Shown here: piece by piece, positions 1 through 5,373 of the stretch
Position numbering within the stretch: position 1 is the first letter of the stretch
How the letters are laid out: each line of letters opens with the position of its first letter
From: Nitriliruptoraceae bacterium
GTDB lineage: Bacteria; Actinomycetota; Nitriliruptoria; Nitriliruptorales; Nitriliruptoraceae
Direction: 5' to 3'
Assembly (NCBI GenBank): GCA_007134165.1
Contig: SLLJ01000164.1
Span: 1-6,425, forward strand
DNA: 6,425 nucleotides
Program-made: the position numbers and the translations under genes
The notes under the pieces: model-generated
Seen by the model: the letters and a program-made list of their open reading frames with translations, nothing else
Database searches by the model: none
What the model was told of the DNA's origin: nothing

Positions 1-439
1 GCGCCAGGGTGGCGTTCTTGAGCACCCCGAGCGTGTGGAAGGTCTGCACCAACGGGACGTCGAAACGTTCGGCCAGCCGCCGCCCCACCCACCCCGACAG
101 CCAGTAGTGCGCGTGCAGCAGGTCGTGGGTGCCCGCAGCCGGGTGCTGCTGCAGCGCGAGCATGAACGCGCACAGCACGTTGGCGACCTCGGCTTTGGGC
201 ACCGGCGCGAGCGGACCGGCCGGCACGTGGTGCACCTGCACCCCATCGGCCATGGCCACGGTCGGCGGCGCATCCGGATCGGTCGCGCGGGTGAACACGT
301 CCACGTGGACACCACGCGCCGCCAGACGCAGCGCCACCTCGCGGACCGAGACGTTGAGCCCGCCACCGTCGCCGGTCCCGGGCTGGTCCAGCGGCGAGGT
401 GTGCACCGAAAGCACCCCGACCCGAGAGATCGATGTCAT
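1..439 (-). CDS. mshA: MshA-like GT4 glycosyltransferase, N-terminal 146 residues (cut by window edge)
   Basis: Probable D-inositol-3-phosphate glycosyltransferase, the first mycothiol-biosynthesis enzyme. It moves GlcNAc from UDP-GlcNAc to 1L-myo-inositol 1-phosphate in the cytoplasm. Visible in the translation: an N-terminal Rossmann start with SVHTSPLDQPGTGDGGGLN (residues 11-29), which closely follows the MshA signature; FTRATDPDAPP (49-59); AGP..(x)..PK with Lys82; LCAF (89-92); HYWLSG (111-116); and QTFHTLGVLKN (132-142). These are the MshA acceptor-side motifs as I recall them for the corynebacterial and mycobacterial enzymes. The ATG overlaps the stop of the upstream acyltransferase gene (ATGA), so translation is probably coupled; only a weak G-rich ribosome site precedes it. 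The UDP-sugar-binding C-terminal half lies outside the window, so donor specificity cannot be judged. Another GT4 enzyme of the sucrose-phosphate-synthase-like group remains possible, because TFHTLG differs from the usual TAHTLA. Confidence 0.75.
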   Translation of the reverse strand, partial: MTSISRVGVLSVHTSPLDQPGTGDGGGLNVSVREVALRLAARGVHVDVFTRATDPDAPPTVAMADGVQVHHVPAGPLAPVPKAEVANVLCAFMLALQQHPAAGTHDLLHAHYWLSGWVGRRLAERFDVPLVQTFHTLGVLKNATLA

Positions 440-1500
440 GCGCCGCCCCGCTGCAGGGTGAACCGTTCGACCGGCCGGTCCACCGCCCCGAACCGGTACT
501 TGTACGCCTCGTCGCCGCGGAGCAGGTCGAGCACGTCGCAGTCCTCCCCGGCGGCTTGCTCGAGGAGCAGCCCGACGAGCACGATCCCCGGCGACAGCGC
601 GGCCAGCGCCGGATCGAACGCCGAGTTGTACAACCCCCAACGTCCGCGCCACACCAGCGAGACGGTCGCGGCCGCTGGCAACCCACCGACCTCAAGCCGG
701 TGCAGTCGCAGCACGTGGTCGGGTGCGAACTCCTCGGCCAGGGCCCGGAACCAGTCGTGCATGTCGGTGCGGCGGAAGAAGCCGGCCTTGTCGGGGACCG
801 ATTCCGCCGCGAGGTCGAGGAACCCGTCGAGCTGACCGGCGACCTCGTCCGCCGGCACCTCGACCAGTTCGAGCGCGCCGGCGTCACGCGCCAACTTACG
901 GGTCTTGCGGGTCAGCTCCTGCCGCAGCTTGCCGGGCAGTCGGCCGAGGTAGGCGCCGTAGCCGCCGTCGAGGTCGACCACGGGGCAGACGTCCTCGACC
1001 TGCTGCTCGAGCACGGTGAGCCCGACCTGCTCGGCGGCGGCGGTGAGCAGCTCGGTCCAGCCGCTGTCCGCGGCCAGCCCTCCCAGCAGGGCCTCGTCCC
1101 AGTCGCGGTCGGCCGCGAGGTCGGCGAGGTAGGTCGCAGCGATCTCGGCCCGGTCCTCGGGCCGGCCGATGGGACCGAGGTAGTCGGTCACCTCGGTGCC
1201 TCCGAGGAAGCGGCGCAACTCGCCTGGGCCGGTCGGCGTGCCGACCCGCTCGTGCGACTCGGACACGACGCCCACGAGCCCTCCGTCACGGTGCAGGGTG
1301 TGCACCCGGACCTCGTTGCGGGCACCGAGCACCTCGGCGTAGCGGGCGAGGTAGCGCGGCCCGTGGAACACCGTGGCATGCGGGTCCTGCTCGGCGAGTC
1401 GCTCCCACTCCTCGCGCAGGCCGCCATCGGGCACGTCGTCGTGCGTGCGCAGCTCGAGCACGTGGTCCTCCGCGGGGACGGGAAGCGGGTCGCGCCTCAC
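436..1500 (-). CDS. BioF2/CelD-like GNAT-fold acyltransferase
   Basis: A 354-residue protein of the GNAT-like family typified by CelD/BcsL (Pfam Acetyltransf_6). Family landmarks: FHGPRYLARYAEV near residues 45-57; a basic helix LPGKLRQELTRKTRKL at 188-203; YNSAFDP...LSPG at 291-305; and the terminal signature DLLRGDEAYKYRFG at 325-338, which is typical of these enzymes. Members transfer acyl groups in surface polysaccharide or glycan metabolism, but most have unknown substrates. It is not the two-domain MshD acetyltransferase of the mycothiol pathway. The GTG start at 1500 overlaps the stop of the XRE gene (GTGA) and the end overlaps the mshA-like ATG (ATGA), so the three genes look like one transcript. 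An alternative GTG start at 1461 (codon 14) sits 5 nt after a good GGAGG (1471-1467) and would give 341 residues; it is a serious rival. No signal peptide or membrane segment is seen. Confidence 0.85.
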   Translation of the reverse strand: MRRDPLPVPAEDHVLELRTHDDVPDGGLREEWERLAEQDPHATVFHGPRYLARYAEVLGARNEVRVHTLHRDGGLVGVVSESHERVGTPTGPGELRRFLGGTEVTDYLGPIGRPEDRAEIAATYLADLAADRDWDEALLGGLAADSGWTELLTAAAEQVGLTVLEQQVEDVCPVVDLDGGYGAYLGRLPGKLRQELTRKTRKLARDAGALELVEVPADEVAGQLDGFLDLAAESVPDKAGFFRRTDMHDWFRALAEEFAPDHVLRLHRLEVGGLPAAATVSLVWRGRWGLYNSAFDPALAALSPGIVLVGLLLEQAAGEDCDVLDLLRGDEAYKYRFGAVDRPVERFTLQRGGA

Positions 1501-2027
1501 AGCGGACCGGGGTCCTCCTCGGGGTGGGCGGCGGCCTCGATCGCTTCGTCGTCGACCTCGCCGGTGCCCACCCGATCGAGCAGTCCCCGTCGGCGGGGGG
1601 CTCGCTCGCCGGTCAGCTCGCTCAGCGCACGGAACGAACGGTACATCTCCTGGAGGGCCTGGCGCTGCGGGTCGGTCAGGTGCGGGTCCCGCGAGATGGC
1701 GCCGAGCAGGTCCTCGTCGTGCTCGCGTTCCTCGAGGATGCCCGCCTTGATGTAGAGGGTTTCGCTGGAGATCTCGAGCGCCTTGGCGATGGCCTGCAGG
1801 ATCTCGGCCGACGGCTTGCGCAGCCCCCGCTCGATCTGCGACAGGTAGGGGTTGCTGACCCCGGCAAGGGTCGCGAGCTTGCGAAGTGACAGCCGAGCGG
1901 ACTCACGTTGCTGCCGGATGTACATACCGAGTTCGTTCAGGCGCGACGGGTGCTCGACCTTTTGGTCCTCGGACGGTTCCACGGCCACCTCACCGGCGCT
2001 GCGAGTCCCAACGCTAGCAGCCGGCAT
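1497..2027 (-). CDS. XRE-family helix-turn-helix transcriptional regulator
   Basis: A 176-residue DNA-binding protein. A Cro/C1-type helix-turn-helix spans about residues 34-98 (YIRQQRESARLSLRKLATLA, then GVSNPYLSQIERGLRKPS, then IAKALEISSETLYIKAGIL). This form is widespread in actinobacteria and, from memory, resembles M. tuberculosis Rv0474. The N-terminal 33 residues look disordered. The C-terminal 78 residues are acidic, with a predicted helix (LTDPQRQALQEMYRSFRAL) and no recognised ligand domain. The ATG at 2027 was chosen because AGGAGG ends 4 nt before it. The reading frame stays open upstream to about 2993, but that extension is low-complexity Arg/Gly sequence running antisense to the asparaginase gene and across repeats. 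The stop overlaps the acyltransferase start (GTGA). As first gene of the run it could regulate the acyltransferase/mshA-like genes or itself; this is inference. Confidence 0.88.
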   Translation of the reverse strand: MPAASVGTRSAGEVAVEPSEDQKVEHPSRLNELGMYIRQQRESARLSLRKLATLAGVSNPYLSQIERGLRKPSAEILQAIAKALEISSETLYIKAGILEEREHDEDLLGAISRDPHLTDPQRQALQEMYRSFRALSELTGERAPRRRGLLDRVGTGEVDDEAIEAAAHPEEDPGPL

Positions 2028-2031
2028 GCAC

Positions 2032-2037
2032 CCTCCT
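2032..2037 (-). promoter_or_regulatory. Shine-Dalgarno site of the XRE gene
   Basis: The minus strand reads AGGAGG followed by GTGC and then the ATG. This is a full anti-16S match at short (4 nt) spacing. It fixes the XRE start at 2027 rather than farther up the long open frame. Confidence 0.7.
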
Positions 2038-2173
2038 GCACCGCGCGAGCACTCCTTCACGGCCAGCCCGGCTCGCTCCCAACCCCCCGGGAAGTGCCCG
2101 CCGGCCCCTCGCTGACACCCGCCCGGCCCGCGCCTCGGCCCACGCCTCGGCCCACCGCCCGGCCCCGGCGCAT

Positions 2174-2281
2174 CACCCGGCGTACGCAGCCGGTCATCCG
2201 TGACCGCCTGGGTACGCCACGTCATCCACGCTGGACCACCCGGCGTACGCAGCCGGTCATCCATGACCGCCTGGGTACGCC
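2174..2281. repeat. Two direct copies of a 40-nt imperfect palindrome (REP-like)
   Basis: Positions 2174-2218 and 2237-2281 are 45-nt direct copies, 63 bp apart start to start, differing at one base (G2200 versus A2263). Each contains an 18-bp inverted repeat: left arm 2179-2196, 4-nt loop, right arm 2201-2218 (second copy: 2242-2259 and 2264-2281). The arms begin GGCGTAC and end GTACGCC. Sixteen of 18 pairs match, and the same two mismatches occur in both copies. The only difference between the copies lies in the loop. The 18-nt interval between copies is not itself a repeat. This resembles extragenic palindromic (REP/BIME-like) elements or a tandem protein-binding site. It is not CRISPR, as there are only two copies with one short interval. 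Confidence 0.8.
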
Positions 2282-2324
2282 GCGTCCACGGACGCCCCCC
2301 ACCCGGCCGCCCACCCACCCCTCC

Positions 2325-2386
2325 TACGCACATCGACGGGCGTTCTACGCACATCAACGAGCGTGTGCGCACCTTGGCGAGCGTTC
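2325..2386. repeat. Three degenerate ~21-bp tandem repeats
   Basis: Three consecutive units, 2325-2345, 2346-2365 and 2366-2386, share the pattern T(A/G)CGCAC - about 8 variable bases - (G/A)GCGT(TC). Units 1 and 2 are closest (TACGCACATC at the start of both). A further copy appears inverted at 2427-2446: its complement starts GCGCAC and ends GCGTTC, matching unit 1 at 13 of 20 positions. Conserved ends around a variable centre are what an operator array would look like; a decayed tandem duplication is the alternative. Confidence 0.55.
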
Positions 2387-2541
2387 TGCGTCCGCAGGAG
2401 CTGCCACGGCCGCCTTTCGGAGCGACGAACGCGCATTTGCGTGCGCCCACACCGCGAATCCGCGTGCGCAGAAGCGCTGCGGACCCACGCGACGCGACGC
2501 ACCGCCAGCGGCGCGCCTCCGGACTGCGCCCGGTTCCGGCC

Positions 2542-2573
2542 CGGCTGCCGAACCCCCGACGGTTCGGCAGCCG
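2542..2573 (-). terminator. Hairpin terminator after the asparaginase gene
   Basis: A perfect 13-bp inverted repeat (left arm 2542-2554, right arm 2561-2573) with a 6-nt loop lies about 42 nt past the asparaginase TAG on the minus strand. The arms are CGGCTGCCGAACC and its complement. No T-run follows, as is common for actinobacterial hairpin terminators. It probably ends the 5276-2615 operon and separates it from the XRE run. Confidence 0.6.
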
Positions 2574-2614
2574 TCGCTCGCCCGCTCGAACCCATCCGCC
2601 AACGCCGGCATCAC

Positions 2615-3613
2615 CTACCGCAGGTTGTGCACTCCGGTCACGCCGTCCCGGTTGAGGGCCGCGACCAACTCGGCCATCGGCGGCGCACAGCGGACCACCC
2701 CGGCGGGTCGGCCACCACCCAGCGGAGGCGGGGAGACCCACGTCCCCGGCGGTACGACGCCCAGCGCCTCGACCACGGACACCACGGCCTGGGCCGCACC
2801 CCTCGCAGAACCGTCGGCAGCCTTGACCGCAAGGCCCCGACCGGTGCCGTCGGAAGCGGTCCAGCCCACCCCGTAGACCCCCTCGGCGCCGACCTTGGCC
2901 ACTACCCCGGCCGCCAGCAGCGCCGACTCCAGCCGACCGTGTCCCCCGACCAGGCCGGGGCAGGCGAGCCCCGCGGTCCGCACCCGCGCCCAACGCCCGT
3001 CGACCGCCAGCCGGCCGTATCCGACCGCCAGCGCGGTCAGCGGCACGGCCACGGCCGGAGCGCCGCAGCCGTCGGTTCCGATCGCGCGGACCGGACCCAG
3101 CACCTCGGCCAGCACACCGAGCACGCGACGCTGCACGGCCTCATCGGGGGCCAGCAGTTCGGGCCCCGACACCCCCAGCACCCGACCGGCCAGCGCGAAC
3201 AGCGCGTGCTTGCCCGAGCAGTTGTTGGTCAGCGCCGCCGGCACCGCGCCCGGGTCGGCCTCACCCACCGCCGGCGTACAACTCAGCGCGGCTGCCGGGG
3301 TCCGCGACCGGGCCAGCAGTCGTCGCACCTGGGCGAGGTGGCGCGGCTCGGCCCGGTGCGAGGCCCACGCGACCGCCACCTCGGCGTCCGACACGGCGTC
3401 GGCCTGCTCCCCCAGCACCTCCAGGCAGGCGGTTGCCTGGAAGGGTTTTGCCGCGGACCGCACGAACACGGTCGCGTCCGCGTCACCGAGGCCGACCAGC
3501 AGCGAACCGTCGGACGCGGCCACGACCAGGTGGCCGGCATGAACGGACTCCACGACCTCACGCCCGCTCACGACGTCGCGACGGGTGACCTCGGTCAGCG
3601 CAGCGGCGATCAC
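2615..3613 (-). CDS. Type II asparaginase of the Rhizobium etli class (Asparaginase_II, PF06089)
   Basis: A 332-residue cytoplasmic enzyme predicted to hydrolyse L-asparagine to aspartate and ammonia. It belongs to the zinc-binding R. etli family, unrelated to E. coli AnsA/AnsB. The family residues are present: RSAAKP (52-57) with the Ser53/Lys56 pair, ASH (84-86) with Ser85, NNCSGKHA (130-137) with Cys132 and Lys135, and DGCGAP (181-186) with Cys183. These line up with Ser48, Lys51, Ser80, Cys135, Lys138 and Cys189 of the R. etli enzyme as I remember them, so it looks active. The GTG start at 3613 shares GTGA with the HD-GYP stop and keeps the expected N-terminus (LTEVTR...VESVHAGHLVV). The frame continues upstream, but only antisense-like to nothing recognisable and inside the HD-GYP gene. 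It is the last gene of a signalling operon, which is an unusual place for a catabolic enzyme. It ends in VHNLR and TAG. Confidence 0.9.
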   Translation of the reverse strand: MIAAALTEVTRRDVVSGREVVESVHAGHLVVAASDGSLLVGLGDADATVFVRSAAKPFQATACLEVLGEQADAVSDAEVAVAWASHRAEPRHLAQVRRLLARSRTPAAALSCTPAVGEADPGAVPAALTNNCSGKHALFALAGRVLGVSGPELLAPDEAVQRRVLGVLAEVLGPVRAIGTDGCGAPAVAVPLTALAVGYGRLAVDGRWARVRTAGLACPGLVGGHGRLESALLAAGVVAKVGAEGVYGVGWTASDGTGRGLAVKAADGSARGAAQAVVSVVEALGVVPPGTWVSPPPLGGGRPAGVVRCAPPMAELVAALNRDGVTGVHNLR

Positions 3614-4338
3614 CCGCTCAGCGAACTCAGCGGCCGACCGTCGCGTTCGAGTTCTTCGACCAACGCCACCCAGACCTTGGCCATCTCCGGGTCGAACTGC
3701 GTGCCGGCGTTGGTATCGATCTCCTCCAGGGCGACGTGGATCGGGAGGGCCTTGCGGTAGGACCGATCGGAAGTCATCGCATCGAAGGCATCGGCGAGCA
3801 TCAGGATGCGCGCCGGCAGGTAGATGTCCTCGCCCCTCAGACCTTCCGGGTATCCCCGGCCGTCCCAACGCTCGTGGTGCGAACGCAGGATGCCCACGGC
3901 GTCACCCATGAGATGCAGGGGCTGCACCAGCGTCACCCCGATGATGGGGTGGGTGCGCATCACGCGCCACTCGTCGTCGGTGAGGGAGCCGGGCTTCTTG
4001 AGGATCGCGTCGGGCATCCCGACCTTGCCGATGTCGTGCAGCAGGTAGCCGTAACCGATCTCGGCCCGGGTGGCGAGCCCAGGCGCCACCCGACGCGTCA
4101 GCGCCATCGCGAACTGGTAGGTGCGGTCGAGGTGCGAGCGGGTCTGATTGTCGCGAGCGTCGACCACCTCGGCCAGGGTCCGAACCATGCGCAAGTAGGA
4201 CTTCGACAGCTCGCGGTAGGCCTGCTCCACCTCGGTGCGCCGCAGCTTCTCGCGCTCCACCATCGTCTGCAGGTCGTCGGCGAACAGCAGGAGCTGGCGG
4301 CGGGTGCGGTCGAGCTCGTCGGCATGGTCGGGATGCAC
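3610..4338 (-). CDS. HD-GYP domain protein, probable c-di-GMP phosphodiesterase
   Basis: A 242-residue protein predicted to degrade cyclic di-GMP to pGpG or GMP in the cytoplasm. Residues about 5-55 are a charged heptad-like helix, probably a coiled coil for dimerisation or signal input. Residues about 56-240 form an intact HD-GYP domain: DARDNQTRSH (60-69), HDIGK with His101/Asp102/Lys105, HP at 130-131, HHERWDGRGYP (154-164) with the GYP at 162-164, and ADAFDAMTSDRSYRKA (182-197). All residues expected for metal binding and catalysis are present. There is no receiver domain in the protein; the separate receiver gene just upstream resembles a split RpfG-type regulator. The GTG start at 4338 lies 3 nt after that gene's stop, with no clear Shine-Dalgarno site, which suggests translational coupling. 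The stop overlaps the asparaginase start (GTGA). Confidence 0.93.
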   Translation of the reverse strand: MHPDHADELDRTRRQLLLFADDLQTMVEREKLRRTEVEQAYRELSKSYLRMVRTLAEVVDARDNQTRSHLDRTYQFAMALTRRVAPGLATRAEIGYGYLLHDIGKVGMPDAILKKPGSLTDDEWRVMRTHPIIGVTLVQPLHLMGDAVGILRSHHERWDGRGYPEGLRGEDIYLPARILMLADAFDAMTSDRSYRKALPIHVALEEIDTNAGTQFDPEMAKVWVALVEELERDGRPLSSLSG

Positions 4339-4341
4339 GTA

Positions 4342-4734
4342 TCAGGCCCGAATCTCGAGGCCAGCCACCAGCGCACGCAGGGTGTCGATGAGCATCAGGG
4401 GACTGAACGGTTTGGCGAGGTAGCCGGCGCAGCCGGCCCGCTCGGCAGCCTCGCGGGTCTCATCGTCGTCGTTGTCGGCGAGTAGCACCACGGGAATGCC
4501 GGAGAGTTCGGCCTCGGCTCGGAGCCTCGCACAGACCTCGAACCCGTTGATGTCGGGGAGTTCGACACCCAGCACGATCGCGTCGGGCGGCTGCTCGCGC
4601 GCCTCACGCACGGCACGCTCCCCGGACCCCGCGAGGCGAACCGTGAGGTCCTCGAGGTCGAGGACACGCGAGAGAATCTCACGCACGAGCGGGTCGTCGT
4701 CGACCACGAGGATCTCGGCCCGTCTGCGCGTCAC
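4342..4734 (-). CDS. Stand-alone receiver domain lacking the phospho-acceptor Asp (pseudo-receiver)
   Basis: A 130-residue single-domain CheY-like protein. The fold is clear: ILVVDDDPLVREIL (8-21) with the acidic pair Asp12/Asp13, DAIVLGVELPDINGFEVC (51-68), IPVVLLADND (80-89) and GYLAKPFSP (104-112) with the conserved Lys108. The residue that should be the phosphorylated Asp at the end of strand 3 is Gly56 (codon GGT), and the usual Thr/Ser of strand 4 is Ala86. Normal phosphorylation and its switch are therefore unlikely. It probably acts as a protein-interaction adaptor, perhaps for the HD-GYP protein encoded next to it, with which it would recreate the receiver/HD-GYP pairing of RpfG proteins; this is inference. 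The GTG start shares GTGA with the stop of the RsiG-like gene, and the TGA lies 3 nt before the HD-GYP start. Confidence 0.9.
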   Translation of the reverse strand: MTRRRAEILVVDDDPLVREILSRVLDLEDLTVRLAGSGERAVREAREQPPDAIVLGVELPDINGFEVCARLRAEAELSGIPVVLLADNDDDETREAAERAGCAGYLAKPFSPLMLIDTLRALVAGLEIRA

Positions 4735-5276
4735 GCCTGGCCGCCGAGCAGGTCACCGACCGAAGCGCGGCCGTCCTTGTAGCGCTGGACGAGTTCGTCG
4801 CGCAGCATGTCGATGCGCTCGAACAACTGGCGCCGCAGCCCGGAGAGGTACCGCTCGTAGGTGGCGAGTTCCTCGATCAGTTGGGCGAGGTCGTCGGCGT
4901 CGCGGCCCCCGAGGTCGTCGAGCCCGGCGCGGTCGACGATCTCGTCGATCTCGGCTTCGAGGACCTCGGCGGCCTCCGGTACGGACACGTTCACCGCCCG
5001 CGCCTGCAGTGGATCGGACGGGTACTGATCGGAGGCGAGGATCCTCGGCAGGTCCGCGAGCAGGGTGGTCAGGTCGTGCCCGCCCTCATGGCGTCGCTCG
5101 AGTTCCACGCGCAGCAGATCGATCCGGCCCTGCAGCACCCGACGTGCGTAGGAGACCCCCGCCTCCTCCCGCTCACACTCCGCGCGAGCACGGCGCACCT
5201 GTTCATTGCTCCAGGACGACAATCCGTCGAGGTACTCGGCTGCAAGCACGCGCTCGATCGTGCCAGGCAACGCCAT
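4731..5276 (-). CDS. RsiG-like c-di-GMP-binding protein (putative anti-sigma factor)
   Basis: A 181-residue, mostly helical cytoplasmic protein. RsiG of Streptomyces is an antiparallel two-helix protein that, when loaded with c-di-GMP, holds the sigma factor WhiG; each helix carries E-x3-S-x2-R-x3-Q-x3-D. Here residues Glu38, Ser42, Arg45, Gln49 and Asp53 match that signature exactly. A second copy at Glu141, Ser145, Arg148, Phe152 and Asp156 matches except for Gln to Phe. The halves also share RID-(L/M)LR-x-EL and a distal G...LL, so the gene arose by internal duplication. Length and two-helix layout fit the family (often annotated as aerial mycelium formation protein). The ATG at 5276 follows AGGAG by 5 nt. 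It is first gene of the operon, overlapping the receiver gene (GTGA). No sigma factor gene is visible, so the partner is unknown and it may be only a c-di-GMP reader. Confidence 0.82.
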   Translation of the reverse strand: MALPGTIERVLAAEYLDGLSSWSNEQVRRARAECEREEAGVSYARRVLQGRIDLLRVELERRHEGGHDLTTLLADLPRILASDQYPSDPLQARAVNVSVPEAAEVLEAEIDEIVDRAGLDDLGGRDADDLAQLIEELATYERYLSGLRRQLFERIDMLRDELVQRYKDGRASVGDLLGGQA

Positions 5277-5281
5277 GGGAT

Positions 5282-5286
5282 CTCCT
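5282..5286 (-). promoter_or_regulatory. Shine-Dalgarno site of the RsiG-like gene
   Basis: The minus strand reads AGGAG, then 5 nt, then the ATG at 5276. It supports this start codon for the first gene of the c-di-GMP operon. Confidence 0.7.
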
Positions 5287-5303
5287 GCTCGCCAACTCGC
5301 GTC

Positions 5304-5309
5304 ACTCTA
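5304..5309 (-). promoter_or_regulatory. Candidate -10 box for the RsiG-like operon
   Basis: The minus strand reads TAGAGT, close to the actinobacterial TANNNT consensus. It would start transcription about 20 nt before the ATG, leaving room for the AGGAG site. No recognisable -35 hexamer is present at the right distance, and no WhiG-type promoter was seen. Confidence 0.4.
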
Positions 5310-5360
5310 GCCCCCGTCCTGGCCAGTCGGCGTAGCCTCCCGCACTCCCTGCTCAGGAGT

Positions 5361-5366
5361 TACGCT
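5361..5366 (+). promoter_or_regulatory. Candidate -10 box for the DUF4388 gene, possibly leaderless
   Basis: TACGCT (TANNNT) ends 7 nt before the ATG at 5374, the spacing typical of leaderless actinobacterial transcripts. The only purine-rich ribosome-site candidate, AGGAG at 5355-5359, is 14 nt from the ATG, which is too far for a good site. It overlaps the upstream side of this box. No clear -35 was found. Confidence 0.35.
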
Positions 5367-5373
5367 TGCTGCC

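Larger units (their letters stand above)
2028..2614. other. 587-bp non-coding gap with palindromes and repeats
   Basis: This gap lies between the asparaginase stop (2615) and the XRE start (2027), both on the minus strand. No open frame in it resembles a known protein; the frames that cross it are Arg/Pro/Ala-rich and unbroken only because of high GC. It contains a 13-bp-stem hairpin (2542-2573), a degenerate array of ~21-bp repeats (2325-2386) with one inverted copy (2427-2446), two near-identical 40-nt palindromes (2179-2218 and 2242-2281) and a perfect 12-bp tandem duplication (CGCCTCGGCCCA, 2131-2154). No convincing -10 box was found just upstream of the XRE gene, so its promoter position is unknown. 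Confidence 0.7.

Noticed and set aside
433..1755. Long plus-strand open frame opposite the acyltransferase and XRE genes
   Set aside because: It is the antisense of two well-supported genes, shows no domain, and exists because stop codons are rare in GC-rich DNA.
2174..2281. Possible mini-CRISPR
   Set aside because: Only two repeats with one 18-nt interval, strongly palindromic over their whole length, and no cas genes; a hairpin repeat explains it better.
2354..2614. 86-codon minus-strand frame beginning GTG directly after the asparaginase stop
   Set aside because: It reads through the terminator hairpin and the 21-bp repeats and has biased Ala/Arg composition with no recognisable motif.
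2028..2993. Upstream extension of the XRE reading frame
   Set aside because: The translation is Arg/Gly-rich without a domain, crosses the palindromes and runs in another frame through the asparaginase gene. The AGGAGG-preceded ATG at 2027 is the better start.
2363..3760. 465-codon plus-strand frame across the asparaginase gene
   Set aside because: Antisense shadow; Arg/Pro/His-rich translation with no family resemblance, while the opposite strand has all asparaginase motifs.
3736..4485. 249-codon plus-strand frame opposite the HD-GYP and receiver genes
   Set aside because: Antisense shadow of two conserved domains; no independent start signal or domain.
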